Source: an uncultured Eubacteriales bacterium | GTDB lineage: Bacteria > Bacillota > Clostridia > Christensenellales > UBA1242 | Assembly (NCBI GenBank): GCA_949077035.1 | Contig: CARUPR010000007.1 | Span: 1 to 64,000, forward strand | DNA length: 64,000 bases | Direction of reading: 5' to 3' | Shown: positions 26,399 through 35,446 of the stretch, one piece after another | Layout: each line of letters opens with the position of its first letter | Numbering within the stretch: the first letter of the stretch is position 1 | Program-made: the position numbers and the translations under genes | The notes under the pieces: model-generated | Database searches by the model: none | Told to the model about the DNA's origin: nothing | Seen by the model: only the letters and a program-made list of their open reading frames with translations

Positions 26399-28498
26399 TT
26401 ACAAAAGCTGTTTTAACACTTGAGAAATTTCACCAATCGATAAAATTTTTAGCTCATGCATTGCCCTTGTCATACCAACATACAAAAGTTTCATATCCAA
26501 AACTTTGTTTGTGTCATATTGTTTTTTTGAAGCATCTGTTAAGATGACACAGTCAAATTCCAAACCCTTAGATTGATAAACGGTTGTCACCATTACCCCT
26601 CTTATTTCAGAGTTATCTTGCAAAATCACATGTGAAACATCGCCACCTTTCAAAATCTGGCTTACCCTTTCGCATTCTTTTTCATTTTTGCAAAGGAGGG
26701 CAACTGTTGAAAATTCTTTCATTTTTTCTTGAATAAGCCTTATAAGCTGCCCCTGATAATCCTTTGCCGAAAACTCATAGGCCTTGACCGGCTTACCATG
26801 CCTGATAACAGGCTGACCAACCACAAGTTCTACAAAGTTTCCAATAAGATTTGAGGCATCCATTATTTCGACAGTAGTTCTATAACTCTTGGTAAGCCTA
26901 TAATATTGACATCTTCCATCCAGCAAAATTTGGTTTGCTTGGTCCCAATTTTCAATCGAGCTATATCCATATATGGCTTGATTCATATCACCAAACAGGT
27001 CAAAAACGCAATTTGTAAGCAATTGTTTGAGCGCGAGATAATGAAACTCACCCAAATCCTGAGCCTCATCTATTATCACATGACAGATGTTTTCAAACTC
27101 TTTATAAGGGCAAATCTTTTGTTTTAAATAAATAAGTGCTGGCAAATCTTCAAAATCAAAAACCTTAGATTTGATATTCTGAAGTGTTGATGAAATCAAA
27201 TAATCAAAGTCACCTTTATTTTTAAGAAAATTTATAAAATCTTTATAAACATTTATGATAGATATCTTTTTAAACATAATCTGCTTTTTAAAAAAGTCAG
27301 CCTTTCCCTTTTCAAAGATGTCGCGAAGCTTCCACTCGTCTTTTAAGCCCATACTTACGCCCTCTTCTTTTGCACGAGCAAACACCTTTGAAAGCATCTC
27401 TTTGCTTACCTTAGGATTGGTAAGTCTTCCTGTCAAAATGTTTGAAAGTCTTAAAAATTCAGACTGGATGTCGCCACCCCTATTTTGTTTATAAATTTCT
27501 TCAAGCTCCCCTTTTGAAAAGACTTCCACCCCCATATAATTAATATTCTTAGGCAAAAGTTCTATTGCGAATTTATTTAAATAGTCATCAATAAGCTCTT
27601 TAAATAATTTGCTGTTTTTAAATCGCAGCTCTTTTGGTGCAGGTTTGTTATCTGACAAATCCTTTAAAACTTCATTTTTATCCTTAAGCTTAAAGCTTTC
27701 TCCCAATACTATTTGTGCAATTTCTTCATAGGTAAACTGGGTTGCATTTTCTGTGTCAAGGTCAGGTAATACTCCTGAGATATATTTTAAGAATACCTTG
27801 TTTGGCCCAATTATCAAATAATCGGCAGTAGTATCAAATTTTTTCATTTGATAAATTAGATATGACAACCTATGCAATGCCACCGTTGTCTTTCCACTTC
27901 CGGCAACACCTTGGACAATCAAATTCTGACGCGGTGCCCTGATGATTGTATTTTGTTCTGCCTGAATGGTTGAAATGATATTTTTAAGTCTTTTGTCAGA
28001 TGCCTGATTCAAATATGGTCTTAAAAGTTCATCATTTGTCATAAGGTCGCTGTCGGTTATACTTACAATTTTACCATCGACAATTTCAATCTGCCTTTTA
28101 AGCAACATCTGCCCCGTCTTTGTCCCTTCTGGTGACTTGTATGAAACCTTGCCCACTTCAGAATCATAATAAAGGGTTGAAATTGGCGAACGCCAGTCCA
28201 CAACAAGCATTTCATCATCATTATTACAAAAGCCCACCTTCCCTATGTAAAGATTGTCGGCAACCTGCTCGGAATCATCCTTGTAAACAATCTTTGCAAA
28301 ATATGGTGAGCTTCCATGTTTTTCTATATCATTTATTCGCTTTGCATAAGCAAAAGACAATGCAACAGCCAAATCATTTTCATCTTTTGTTTTAGTCAAG
28401 TTCAATTTATCAAGCTTCTTTATGACAATATCACGAGTTTCTTGAAGTTCTTTGACAACTTTTTCAAGATGTCTTTTTTCAAAATCCAAATCAGACAT
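26399..28498 (-). CDS. helD: HelD-like superfamily 1 ATPase
   Basis: 699 residues from the ATG at 28498 (SD GAGG, five bases upstream); the frame continues to 28552 without an SD. The N-terminal coiled coil (DFEKRHLEKVVKELQETRD) that inserts into RNA polymerase is present, followed by Walker A VAGSGKTTVALHR, motif II IDEAQDLGEFH, KSYRTTVE, VTTVYQSKGLEFD and LYVGMTRAM. HelD releases stalled RNA polymerase from nucleic acid and recycles it. Length and motif order match Firmicutes HelD rather than PcrA/UvrD. Monocistronic. Confidence 0.87.
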   Translation of the reverse strand: MSDLDFEKRHLEKVVKELQETRDIVIKKLDKLNLTKTKDENDLAVALSFAYAKRINDIEKHGSSPYFAKIVYKDDSEQVADNLYIGKVGFCNNDDEMLVVDWRSPISTLYYDSEVGKVSYKSPEGTKTGQMLLKRQIEIVDGKIVSITDSDLMTNDELLRPYLNQASDKRLKNIISTIQAEQNTIIRAPRQNLIVQGVAGSGKTTVALHRLSYLIYQMKKFDTTADYLIIGPNKVFLKYISGVLPDLDTENATQFTYEEIAQIVLGESFKLKDKNEVLKDLSDNKPAPKELRFKNSKLFKELIDDYLNKFAIELLPKNINYMGVEVFSKGELEEIYKQNRGGDIQSEFLRLSNILTGRLTNPKVSKEMLSKVFARAKEEGVSMGLKDEWKLRDIFEKGKADFFKKQIMFKKISIINVYKDFINFLKNKGDFDYLISSTLQNIKSKVFDFEDLPALIYLKQKICPYKEFENICHVIIDEAQDLGEFHYLALKQLLTNCVFDLFGDMNQAIYGYSSIENWDQANQILLDGRCQYYRLTKSYRTTVEIMDASNLIGNFVELVVGQPVIRHGKPVKAYEFSAKDYQGQLIRLIQEKMKEFSTVALLCKNEKECERVSQILKGGDVSHVILQDNSEIRGVMVTTVYQSKGLEFDCVILTDASKKQYDTNKVLDMKLLYVGMTRAMHELKILSIGEISQVLKQLL

Positions 28499-28619
28499 AA
28501 ACACCTCGCGAAAATTATAGCAATTTAAAAAGAGTATGTCAACTAAAATCATAAATTTATAAAAAAATATTATCTCCTGTTTTACCTTTCATGATTTTCT
28601 CACATAAACAAAATCGAAT

Positions 28620-28705
28620 TTCTAAATAAACAAAATAAAGATAATACAAAATAGACAAAATACAAAATAGACAAAACAATCAAAATATTAAATAGACAAA
28701 AAACA
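28620..28705. repeat. Short A-rich tandem repeats
   Basis: Three to four imperfect copies of (T)ACAAAATAGACAAA lie in the spacer between helD and the hydrolase gene. They are low-complexity with no reading frame. Confidence 0.5.
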
Positions 28706-28720
28706 AAAACTTATTAATCT

Positions 28721-29269
28721 TTATAAAAATTTTACAATCTCTTTAAATTCTTTGTCATAACCTGTTGCCGCAGTAAAATGACCAGCCTCTTGAATTATCT
28801 GCTTCTCGGCATCTATCTCTGTTGCAAATTTGTCTAATATGCCAAAATCATAGATATCAGTTGGCGAATAAAAACAAATTCTTTCTTTGGCAAAATGGGC
28901 AAAATCGCTCAGATTTTTCACAAAAAAAGTCTTATTTATCTCTTCCCAGTCTGGATGTGGAGAATTTTTATTGCACTCATTAAATGAAACAATACCAATA
29001 AACTTCTGAATTTTAAGCTTATTCTCCATCAAATATTTTACAATAAAAATGCTTCCGCTAGAGTGTCCTATAAAGACGGAATCTTCATTTATATAACTTT
29101 TATATCTATCAAATTCCTTTGCCCAAGATTGATAACTCATTTTTTCAATTGGCGGCATGGTGGGCACAAAGCAATCATAGCCACTTTCTTTGACCACTCT
29201 TTCAATATATCTATACCAATAATCATCGGCAGTATTGCCAAGTGCGTGCACAACAAAATAATTTTTCAT
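28721..29269 (-). CDS. Small alpha/beta serine hydrolase (RBBP9/YdeN type)
   Basis: 182 residues, the size of YdeN/RBBP9 hydrolases. The nucleophile elbow GHSSG (within VFIGHSSGSIFIVKYL, about residue 69), an acid in SPTDIYDFG, and the catalytic His in QEAGHF give a full triad. It begins YFVVHALGNTADDYWY, as is usual for the family. SD AAGGGAG. It is cytoplasmic with no signal peptide; the substrate is unknown. The LysR gene upstream is on the same strand, about 90 bp away. Confidence 0.82.
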   Translation of the reverse strand: MKNYFVVHALGNTADDYWYRYIERVVKESGYDCFVPTMPPIEKMSYQSWAKEFDRYKSYINEDSVFIGHSSGSIFIVKYLMENKLKIQKFIGIVSFNECNKNSPHPDWEEINKTFFVKNLSDFAHFAKERICFYSPTDIYDFGILDKFATEIDAEKQIIQEAGHFTAATGYDKEFKEIVKFL

Positions 29270-29358
29270 ATTTCTCCCTTTTTTGTATTATAACACTTTT
29301 TCAAGACAAAAACAAACATATGAATGTTTTTAGAATGATTACAACTAAACCAAAATTC

Positions 29359-30195
29359 TTATTGCCCCAAAAACTTTACAAAAACCTCTGTCGCCCTATT
29401 TATCAAAATTTGATTGATATAATATCCAAAAGTGATTTGAGGCAGTTTATAATCTTCATAAGCCACCTCAGTTTCTCCATTTGCCAAACTCTTTTTGGCG
29501 ATAGACTCTGGGATAAGCGCAAGCCCAACACCCAACTTTGCAAGTTCAATCGCCATTCGATAACCGGTGACAATGATATCGGGTAATGTTTTTAATTTCT
29601 TTTCTCTTTCAAACTCTTCAAACAATTCATAGGTATAAGAGCCCTTTGAAAGCTTGATAAAACGTTTGATTTCACAACCCTTCTTCTTTACAAAAACATA
29701 TTTTTGATTTGCAATCGGATAAAATTCAAGGTCAGTTATCTGAGCGTTTTGTTGCGAAATAATCAAATCGACCTCACCCTTTCTCAGTTTTTCAAACATA
29801 ACCGATTGCACACCTTCAACCTGAACAATTTGTATATTCGGAAAGCTCTGCAAAAACCTTTCAAAAGGCTCCAACAAAAATTCTCTGGCAACCATTGAGC
29901 CAGAGCCTATTATAAGCTCTCCACTTAAAAGTTCATGCTCCTCTTCAGCCATATTTTCGGCAGCTTTGATTGAAAGGATTGCAATTTCCACCTTCTGGAA
30001 AACTTGCTGCCCAAACCTAGTCAGCTCGACCCCACTTTTGTTTCTTATAAAAAGCTTTGCCTGAAGCTGCTCTTCCATTTTCTTTATGACCTGTGAAATT
30101 GCAGGCTGAGAAATATAAAGATTTTCGGCAGCCCTTGTGATATTGCCCACTTTTGCAACTTCATAAAAGATACGATAATTATCTAACCTATCCAT
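29359..30195 (-). CDS. LysR family transcriptional regulator
   Basis: 278 residues from the ATG at 30195, which has AAGGGG five bases upstream; a GTG six bases earlier overlaps that SD. The N-terminal winged helix-turn-helix is clear: FYEVAKVGNITRAAENLYISQPAISQVIKKMEEQL. The effector-binding domain (about 88-278) includes GELIIGSGSMVAREFLL and GVGLALIPESI. It lies divergent from the HD-domain gene at 30282, with an 86-bp intergenic region where a LysR protein would normally bind. That gene is its most likely target; the effector is unknown. Confidence 0.88.
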   Translation of the reverse strand: MDRLDNYRIFYEVAKVGNITRAAENLYISQPAISQVIKKMEEQLQAKLFIRNKSGVELTRFGQQVFQKVEIAILSIKAAENMAEEEHELLSGELIIGSGSMVAREFLLEPFERFLQSFPNIQIVQVEGVQSVMFEKLRKGEVDLIISQQNAQITDLEFYPIANQKYVFVKKKGCEIKRFIKLSKGSYTYELFEEFEREKKLKTLPDIIVTGYRMAIELAKLGVGLALIPESIAKKSLANGETEVAYEDYKLPQITFGYYINQILINRATEVFVKFLGQ

Positions 30196-30230
30196 AAGCA
30201 CCCCTTATGATAACAATCAAATATTCATAT

Positions 30231-30259
30231 TTTACTTATACCACAAAACTTGATATAAT
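30231..30259 (+). promoter_or_regulatory. Promoter of the HD phosphohydrolase gene
   Basis: TTTACT, 17-bp spacer, TATAAT, 22 bp before the ATG, within the LysR divergent region. Confidence 0.7.
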
Positions 30260-30281
30260 GCAAGTATAAAGGAGAGAAAAT

Positions 30282-31082
30282 ATGGAATTAAATATTAATC
30301 AAAGCTCATCCACAGCAAAGTTTGCAAAGGCGGTATCATTTGCGGTAGAAAAACATGGCTCACAAAAAAGGAAAAGCACAGCATGGCCATATGTGGTGCA
30401 TCTATATGAGGTTGCTCAAATATTGCAGGAAAATAATTGCGACTATAACACAGTTATTGCAGGCATACTTCATGACACAGTTGAGGACACTAAGACCACT
30501 TTGGAAGAGCTTTCACAAAACTTTGGCAAAGATATTGCTGATATAGTTGATGTATTGTCTGAGAATAAAAAATTGCCATATCTAGAAAGAAAATTGTTGC
30601 AGGCAGAAAGGATAAAAAATGCTTCACGCGAGGCAAAAATGGTGAAATGCGCCGACTGCCTTTCCAATATCAAATCAATATATTTTGATTTGAATCGGGG
30701 AGAAAATATCTGGGCAAGATTCAACTCAACAAGGGATAATATCCAAAAGCACTATCGCTCAACCATTGAAGCAATAGGCGAACTTGAAGATTTGGAAATG
30801 TATCAAAAACTCATAGAATATTATCAGCAGGTATTTGACGAAAAAATCTTGCAAAACACACCTAATATTTTAAAAAGCAAAAAAATGCTTAAATTTGTAG
30901 AAGACTTAGAAACAATAAATAAAGCACAATTTACCTGCGATGCAAAAGATGTGCTTGAAGTCTTGGAAAAAATGGATACCAAGACAAAATCCAAAAAGGA
31001 TTTAGAGTTTGAAAAACTTTTACTCTCCCACTGCCAAAGCCCAAAACAAAATATTGATAGCGATGAAATAGAAATCGGCTAA
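30282..31082 (+). CDS. HD-domain phosphohydrolase of the RelA/SpoT hydrolase type
   Basis: 266 residues, SD AAAGGAG. The first ~180 residues match the ppGpp-hydrolase HD domain: FAKAVSFAVEKHGSQKRK, PYVVHLYEVAQIL, the HD pair in AGILHDTVEDT, and VKCADCLSNIKS near the end of the fold. No synthetase, TGS or ACT domain follows, only a helical tail (about 185-266). Stand-alone enzymes of this type hydrolyse (p)ppGpp or related nucleotides, but the substrate here is inferred. It is divergently transcribed from a LysR gene. Confidence 0.8.
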   Translation: MELNINQSSSTAKFAKAVSFAVEKHGSQKRKSTAWPYVVHLYEVAQILQENNCDYNTVIAGILHDTVEDTKTTLEELSQNFGKDIADIVDVLSENKKLPYLERKLLQAERIKNASREAKMVKCADCLSNIKSIYFDLNRGENIWARFNSTRDNIQKHYRSTIEAIGELEDLEMYQKLIEYYQQVFDEKILQNTPNILKSKKMLKFVEDLETINKAQFTCDAKDVLEVLEKMDTKTKSKKDLEFEKLLLSHCQSPKQNIDSDEIEIG

Positions 31083-31417
31083 ACTGAAAATTTGATTATA
31101 TTAAATTAAAATATTTCACTTAAAAAAATTATTAAATAATATAATTTTTTGAAAAAATATGATAAAATATAAAAATAAATTGAAAAAATAGCAAAAAAAA
31201 TAAAAAAATTATATAAAAAATCAAAAAATATTAGAAAAATGTTTAAAAATAATAAAAATTAATTAAAATATAAAATAAAATGATTAAAAAAAATAAGAAA
31301 ATATTAAAAAAAGGCATCAAAAATAAATATTGATGTCTTTTATTTTATTAAAAATAATATTTATGTTGCTTTTTATTTGGTTTTATAAAGAAAATTTACC
31401 AAATAATATTAAATAAT
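31083..31417. other. Very AT-rich spacer between convergent genes
   Basis: Almost only A and T with long A-runs. No reading frame worth calling. The one structured element is the terminator hairpin near 31305-31345. Confidence 0.6.
31305..31345. terminator. Bidirectional terminator
   Basis: Stem GGCATCAA / TTGATGTC (one G-U wobble) with A-run before and T-run after, between the HD gene (+) and the MATE-like gene (-). Confidence 0.7.
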
Positions 31418-32692
31418 TTATTTTATTTCAGCTTTTTTCTTTTTTATATAATATTTTTCAAACAAATATACACTTATCGTATAAATACTTGAGAAAATCA
31501 TCCCCGCACTAAAAACAGCAATGAGGCTATCTAAAGTGATGACCCATACACCACAAAGATATAGAATAAAAGAGGTCAGATAAACAAGAATGTTTGTTAT
31601 CACATTTTGAATTAAAACATGGTGCATTTTTCCAACAGAAATAAAATATGATTCTATGACATTGTCAAATATGAAAATTATATAGCAAGGTGCAATCTTC
31701 AAAAATGTTGTAAAATACTGCATATAATTATCAAATCTATAAGCATATTTAAACAATATAAAAGCCACAAGCGTCATCAGGCACATATAAATTAAAATTA
31801 AGATGTTGTTTATGAAATAAGGCTTTAAACTTTCTTCATTGTTTTGTGAAAGACTTTGTTTTATAATATTATTTTGAGCAAGAGCTGGCACCAGCATAAT
31901 CGACCAGATAAAATCATTGCTTACATAATATAAATCTTGATTGTTTATAATATTTAAAAAAACCAAAATTACACAATAATATACCACATTTCTTATTGTG
32001 GTTTCTAAAAAGGAAAAAAGCACAAGTTTGAAATAGCCTTTTTTGTTAAACTCACCCTCCACCTTCTTCTGCTTTGGCATTGTAAAAAGAAGGTATAAAA
32101 ACAGCACAACATTTACAACAAGAGAGCTGACAGCCATCCCGTTTACGCCAAGCCCAACACACCATTTAGGAATAAATATTATATCAAGCACCAAGGTTGC
32201 AACAGCACTTATAAGAAGATAAATAAACAAATTTTTACTGTTTTTGCTTATCATATTAAAGGTAAACAGATATTGAATAATTATTTTCAAACCATTTACA
32301 AAAACCATAATCTGTAAAAATAGATAAGTTTGGTCAAAGATTTCTTGCGGAATCTTAGAAGATAGCATGATGGGCTTCAACAAAAAGAAAATCATCAAGA
32401 TAAAAGCGGCAACAATCAATGAATAAATCCACAAAAACTTTTTTGCATAATAATTTTTGCATTCCTCTGAATTGTCATTTTTACCAAGCGTTTTAAAAAG
32501 AGGATTTATTAAAGTCTCTTGCAAACATTTAAAAATTATTCCAATAAGAGTCATTTGGCCAATAATCTTCATAGCATCAACAAATGATGTCAAAAAAGCA
32601 GTTTGGCAAATCTTATATAACAATGGCATATAACCAATGATTAAAAAAATCAAATATTCTTTTGTATAAACTTTCTTAAGCAACTTTTTCAT
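31418..32692 (-). CDS. MATE-like/MOP-superfamily flippase
   Basis: 424 residues with about 12 membrane helices in two six-helix halves. LVLDIIFIPKWCVGLGVNGMAVSSLV in the middle is the conserved MatE segment (inner-half D..FI....G..GAA). It is shorter than polysaccharide flippases of the Wzx type but fits MATE/MOP exporters. No SD is visible; a -10 (TATTAT, 32704-32699) lies only six bases before the ATG with TGGAAA 17 bp further up, so the message is probably leaderless. It could export the product of the radical SAM/glycosyltransferase operon at 35.4-40.5 kb, but it is not linked to it as an operon. Confidence 0.75.
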   Translation of the reverse strand: MKKLLKKVYTKEYLIFLIIGYMPLLYKICQTAFLTSFVDAMKIIGQMTLIGIIFKCLQETLINPLFKTLGKNDNSEECKNYYAKKFLWIYSLIVAAFILMIFFLLKPIMLSSKIPQEIFDQTYLFLQIMVFVNGLKIIIQYLFTFNMISKNSKNLFIYLLISAVATLVLDIIFIPKWCVGLGVNGMAVSSLVVNVVLFLYLLFTMPKQKKVEGEFNKKGYFKLVLFSFLETTIRNVVYYCVILVFLNIINNQDLYYVSNDFIWSIMLVPALAQNNIIKQSLSQNNEESLKPYFINNILILIYMCLMTLVAFILFKYAYRFDNYMQYFTTFLKIAPCYIIFIFDNVIESYFISVGKMHHVLIQNVITNILVYLTSFILYLCGVWVITLDSLIAVFSAGMIFSSIYTISVYLFEKYYIKKKKAEIK

Positions 32693-32787
32693 ATCTATAT
32701 AATAACACTTTTATCTTCAAATTTCCAGTATAATAAATTCAAATTATTTTAGTTTCTTCCACTGCGCCAATTTGTTTTTCAAAACTT

Positions 32788-33381
32788 TTATAAATTTTTG
32801 AAACATTTTTCAAACTCTTCAAAATCGTTCACCCTGACAACTCCGACAGGGACTGAAATATCTTTATTATAGTTTGACGTGCAAAGAAATGCCTGTCTAT
32901 TTCCGCCAATTGATTTGAAAAAATTTGCCACCCTTTCAGCAATGGCAACATCGTCATCAATAAAGAAATCTGCGTTGACCTCTCGGCAGATATTTTCCTT
33001 ATCATTTCTGCCAACATAGATTTCATCATAAGGTATTTGGTTTTTTGCAAGCCAAGCTATAGTTATTTCTTTTGGATTTGTGTGCCAGTCTGTTGAACGG
33101 GCTGTTGCAATGACAATTTTATGACCTTGCGAGTGAATATCCTGCAAAAACTTGACAGTATTTTTCTTGCAAGGAAAACTTGCCATCATTATATCACCAT
33201 AACTTTTATACCATTGCCTAGCAGTTTCTGTGTCCCAATCAAACTTACTTTCGGCATATCTAACCTTTGTTGCAATCTGTTTGTATGGAAGTTTGTGCGA
33301 TAAAATAAACTCGCCAATAAACTTTTCACTATATCCGTCAGTATCGCAAATCGTATCGTCCAAGTCAAATACAAAAATCAT
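32788..33381 (-). CDS. HAD-superfamily nucleotidase
   Basis: 197 residues, SD AAAGGTG. All HAD motifs are present: motif I FVFDLDDTICDTDG, motif II VIATARSTDWH, and motif III FFIDDDVAIAERV. A small helical cap (about 20-70) separates motifs I and II. The length and cap are those of NT5C-like or Cof-unrelated 5'-nucleotidases, and the product probably dephosphorylates a nucleotide or sugar phosphate. Neighbours include a phosphodiesterase and a Nudix enzyme, consistent with nucleotide chemistry. Confidence 0.8.
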   Translation of the reverse strand: MIFVFDLDDTICDTDGYSEKFIGEFILSHKLPYKQIATKVRYAESKFDWDTETARQWYKSYGDIMMASFPCKKNTVKFLQDIHSQGHKIVIATARSTDWHTNPKEITIAWLAKNQIPYDEIYVGRNDKENICREVNADFFIDDDVAIAERVANFFKSIGGNRQAFLCTSNYNKDISVPVGVVRVNDFEEFEKCFKNL

Positions 33382-33449
33382 AATGTCACCTTTTTAATAA
33401 TCAATCAAATTTAAATATTGAATCAATCCATTCAAATTCAAAAAGATTA

Positions 33450-33520
33450 ATCTTTCTTCATCTGTTTTTTAAAAGAATTTTTCTTCATCTGTTTTTTTTA
33501 AAAGAATTTTTCTTCAATTT
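33450..33520. repeat. Tandem repeat of about 28-30 bp
   Basis: Two full copies and a partial third of a unit reading TTCTTCATCTGTTTTTT then AAAAGAATTT, in the spacer between the HAD and phosphodiesterase genes. The copies differ in T-run length. Confidence 0.65.
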
Positions 33521-33584
33521 TTTATATATTATCATAAAAACTTTGCTTTGTAAACACAAAACAAAATTGATTTTTTAAAAACCT

Positions 33585-34694
33585 TTAGCTGTTTATCATA
33601 ATCAGTGGCACTTCCATTTCTTCTGTGAGAGAAGAATGATGACCTTTAAACCTCAACCCATTAGGCAGCAAAACTGCTTGCTTATGGGTATATGTTCCAA
33701 TTGCGATATAGTCGCCAAGCAAATCTGCCTTATCGCCAAATCCGCCAAAAAAGTTTTCCTTCAACAAATCAGCAGTTTTAAAAAGCTTAAAATCTTTATC
33801 ATATCTGCTTCGATAATAGTCTTCAAACAATTCTTGCTTTCCTTCCTTCACTTTAAAGGTGATAGCCCTTGACTCTAAATATGGATAGGTTTCAAGCATA
33901 TCATACAGCTCTTTGTCTTTATAGAGTTCTACATAACCTTCAATGTCAATTTGACCATGGTCGGCAGTCACAATAAACAAGGTATCTTTTACATCTTCAA
34001 CAAGCTTTTTCATTTTGTCAGAAATTTCTTTGATTACCCTCTTTCCTTCCTTGCTTGACACCCCAAACCTATGCATTGTGTAATCTGGTTCGGGATAGTA
34101 AGCATAAATAAACTGCTTATCTTCACCTTGACATATTCCTTTAATTGTCTGGTATAAATCATGCTCCTCGCTTAAAATATGATTTCTTTCAGGATGCGCA
34201 ACCTTAACATAACTTGGAAAGATTGTGCTGATTTGATAATCGCTTTTTGCATTGTCAAAATAATAATCAAGTTTTCCAATCGGACTATCGACAATATCAA
34301 CTTTTTCGCCTGTCAAAGTGTCTGTATCAAGAAAAATCTCTATATTTCTTTTAATATTTTTGAAATATACACTCCATCCAAACCATCCATGCTCAAGCGG
34401 CAACTTATTTTCAATAAGAGAGGTTGTTGCATTTGTTGTGGTAGATGGAAAAGTTGAAACAAGGGTTTGCTTGATGTTTTTTCGTAAGAAGTCATCTTCG
34501 CTTAAATTTCTTTCAATAGGAAAAATACCAAGCCCATCAAAACAGATAAAAACAATGTTTTTATAACCTTTTGCAAGCTCCTTCTTCAAAATAGGCAAAG
34601 TCGCATTTTTATTTGGTGCACCCAAAAACTCGGCAAGCGTTGCCGAAACATTCAAGTTGCAATTTGACCAGTCAGGCCTTATAAAATCTTTCAT
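33585..34694 (-). CDS. Alkaline-phosphatase-superfamily phosphodiesterase/nucleotide pyrophosphatase
   Basis: 369 residues, SD AAGGA. The two-metal site of type I phosphodiesterase/nucleotide pyrophosphatases (PF01663 type) is readable: Asp in CFDGLG, the Thr nucleophile in STFPSTTTNATTS, Asp/His in PEPDYTMHRFG, Asp/His in VTADHGQ and His in FKGHHSSL. There is no signal peptide, so it is probably cytoplasmic. Members cleave nucleotide phosphodiester or phosphonate bonds. The specificity is unknown. Lies between a HAD nucleotidase and a Nudix gene. Confidence 0.85.
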   Translation of the reverse strand: MKDFIRPDWSNCNLNVSATLAEFLGAPNKNATLPILKKELAKGYKNIVFICFDGLGIFPIERNLSEDDFLRKNIKQTLVSTFPSTTTNATTSLIENKLPLEHGWFGWSVYFKNIKRNIEIFLDTDTLTGEKVDIVDSPIGKLDYYFDNAKSDYQISTIFPSYVKVAHPERNHILSEEHDLYQTIKGICQGEDKQFIYAYYPEPDYTMHRFGVSSKEGKRVIKEISDKMKKLVEDVKDTLFIVTADHGQIDIEGYVELYKDKELYDMLETYPYLESRAITFKVKEGKQELFEDYYRSRYDKDFKLFKTADLLKENFFGGFGDKADLLGDYIAIGTYTHKQAVLLPNGLRFKGHHSSLTEEMEVPLIMINS

Positions 34695-34841
34695 AATATT
34701 CCTTTATTATAGTTTAATATAATTTTAAAACTATATCAATATAAAACCATAAAAAATTTATAAATTTGATTTCATCAACAAAGCATTTTTTTCGATAAAC
34801 TCATAGTTATATTATAATTCATATATATTTGAAATGAATAG

Positions 34842-34871
34842 TTGACATAATCTGTATATAAATGATAGAAT
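34842..34871 (+). promoter_or_regulatory. Promoter of the Nudix gene
   Basis: TTGACA, 18-bp spacer, TAGAAT, 18 bp before the ATG. Confidence 0.65.
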
Positions 34872-34888
34872 AATAAAAGGAGGAAAAC

Positions 34889-35404
34889 ATGGAATTATTT
34901 GATTTATATGACGAAGATAGACAACTTCTTGGAAAGACTATTGTTCGTGGGGACAAATGTCCTGAAGACACATGCAGACTTGTTGTTCATATTTGCATTT
35001 TTAATAAAAAAGGAGAAATGCTAATTCAACAACGTCATTCAAGCAAAAAATCTTGGCCAAATGCTTGGGATATAACTCTTGGAGGTTGTGTCCAAGCGGG
35101 AGAAACATCAAAAGTTGCAGCATACAGAGAGTTAAGTGAAGAACTAGGAATCGAGCATGACTTTTCTAATGAAAGAGCATTTATGACTATCAACTTTGAT
35201 AATGGATTTGATGATTTTTATTTTATAGAAAAAGAACTTGACGCAAGCTCAGTAAAATTCCCAGACCAAGAAGTTCAAGCTGTAAAATGGGCGACCGAAG
35301 AGGAAATATTAAAGCTCATTCAAGAAAAAAATTTTATTGGATACTATCCAAGTTTCATATCTGCATTGTTTGAAATGAGGGCACGCAGAGGAGTTCATAA
35401 ATAA
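34889..35404 (+). CDS. Nudix hydrolase (isopentenyl-diphosphate-isomerase-like branch)
   Basis: 171 residues, SD AAAGGAGG. The Nudix box is complete: GGCVQAGETSKVAAYRELSEELGI (G-x5-E-x7-RE-x2-EE-x-G). N-terminal FDLYDEDRQLLGKTIVRGD and the core strand IFNKKGEMLIQQR are typical of the Idi/YfcD-like group. It likely hydrolyses a nucleoside-diphosphate-linked metabolite; substrate undetermined. Monocistronic with its own promoter and terminator. Confidence 0.87.
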   Translation: MELFDLYDEDRQLLGKTIVRGDKCPEDTCRLVVHICIFNKKGEMLIQQRHSSKKSWPNAWDITLGGCVQAGETSKVAAYRELSEELGIEHDFSNERAFMTINFDNGFDDFYFIEKELDASSVKFPDQEVQAVKWATEEEILKLIQEKNFIGYYPSFISALFEMRARRGVHK

Positions 35405-35414
35405 TTAATATGAT

Positions 35415-35446
35415 AAAAAATTCACAGATTTCTCTGTGAATTTTTT
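35415..35446. terminator. Bidirectional terminator
   Basis: Perfect 14-bp stem AAAAAATTCACAGA / TCTGTGAATTTTTT with loop TTTC, between the Nudix gene (+) and the glycosyltransferase gene (-), touching the latter's stop codon. Confidence 0.85.

Noticed and set aside
30990..31417. Possible origin or partition site in the extreme A-rich stretch
   Set aside because: No DnaA boxes, iterons or rep/par genes were seen; it is simply AT-rich spacer plus a terminator.
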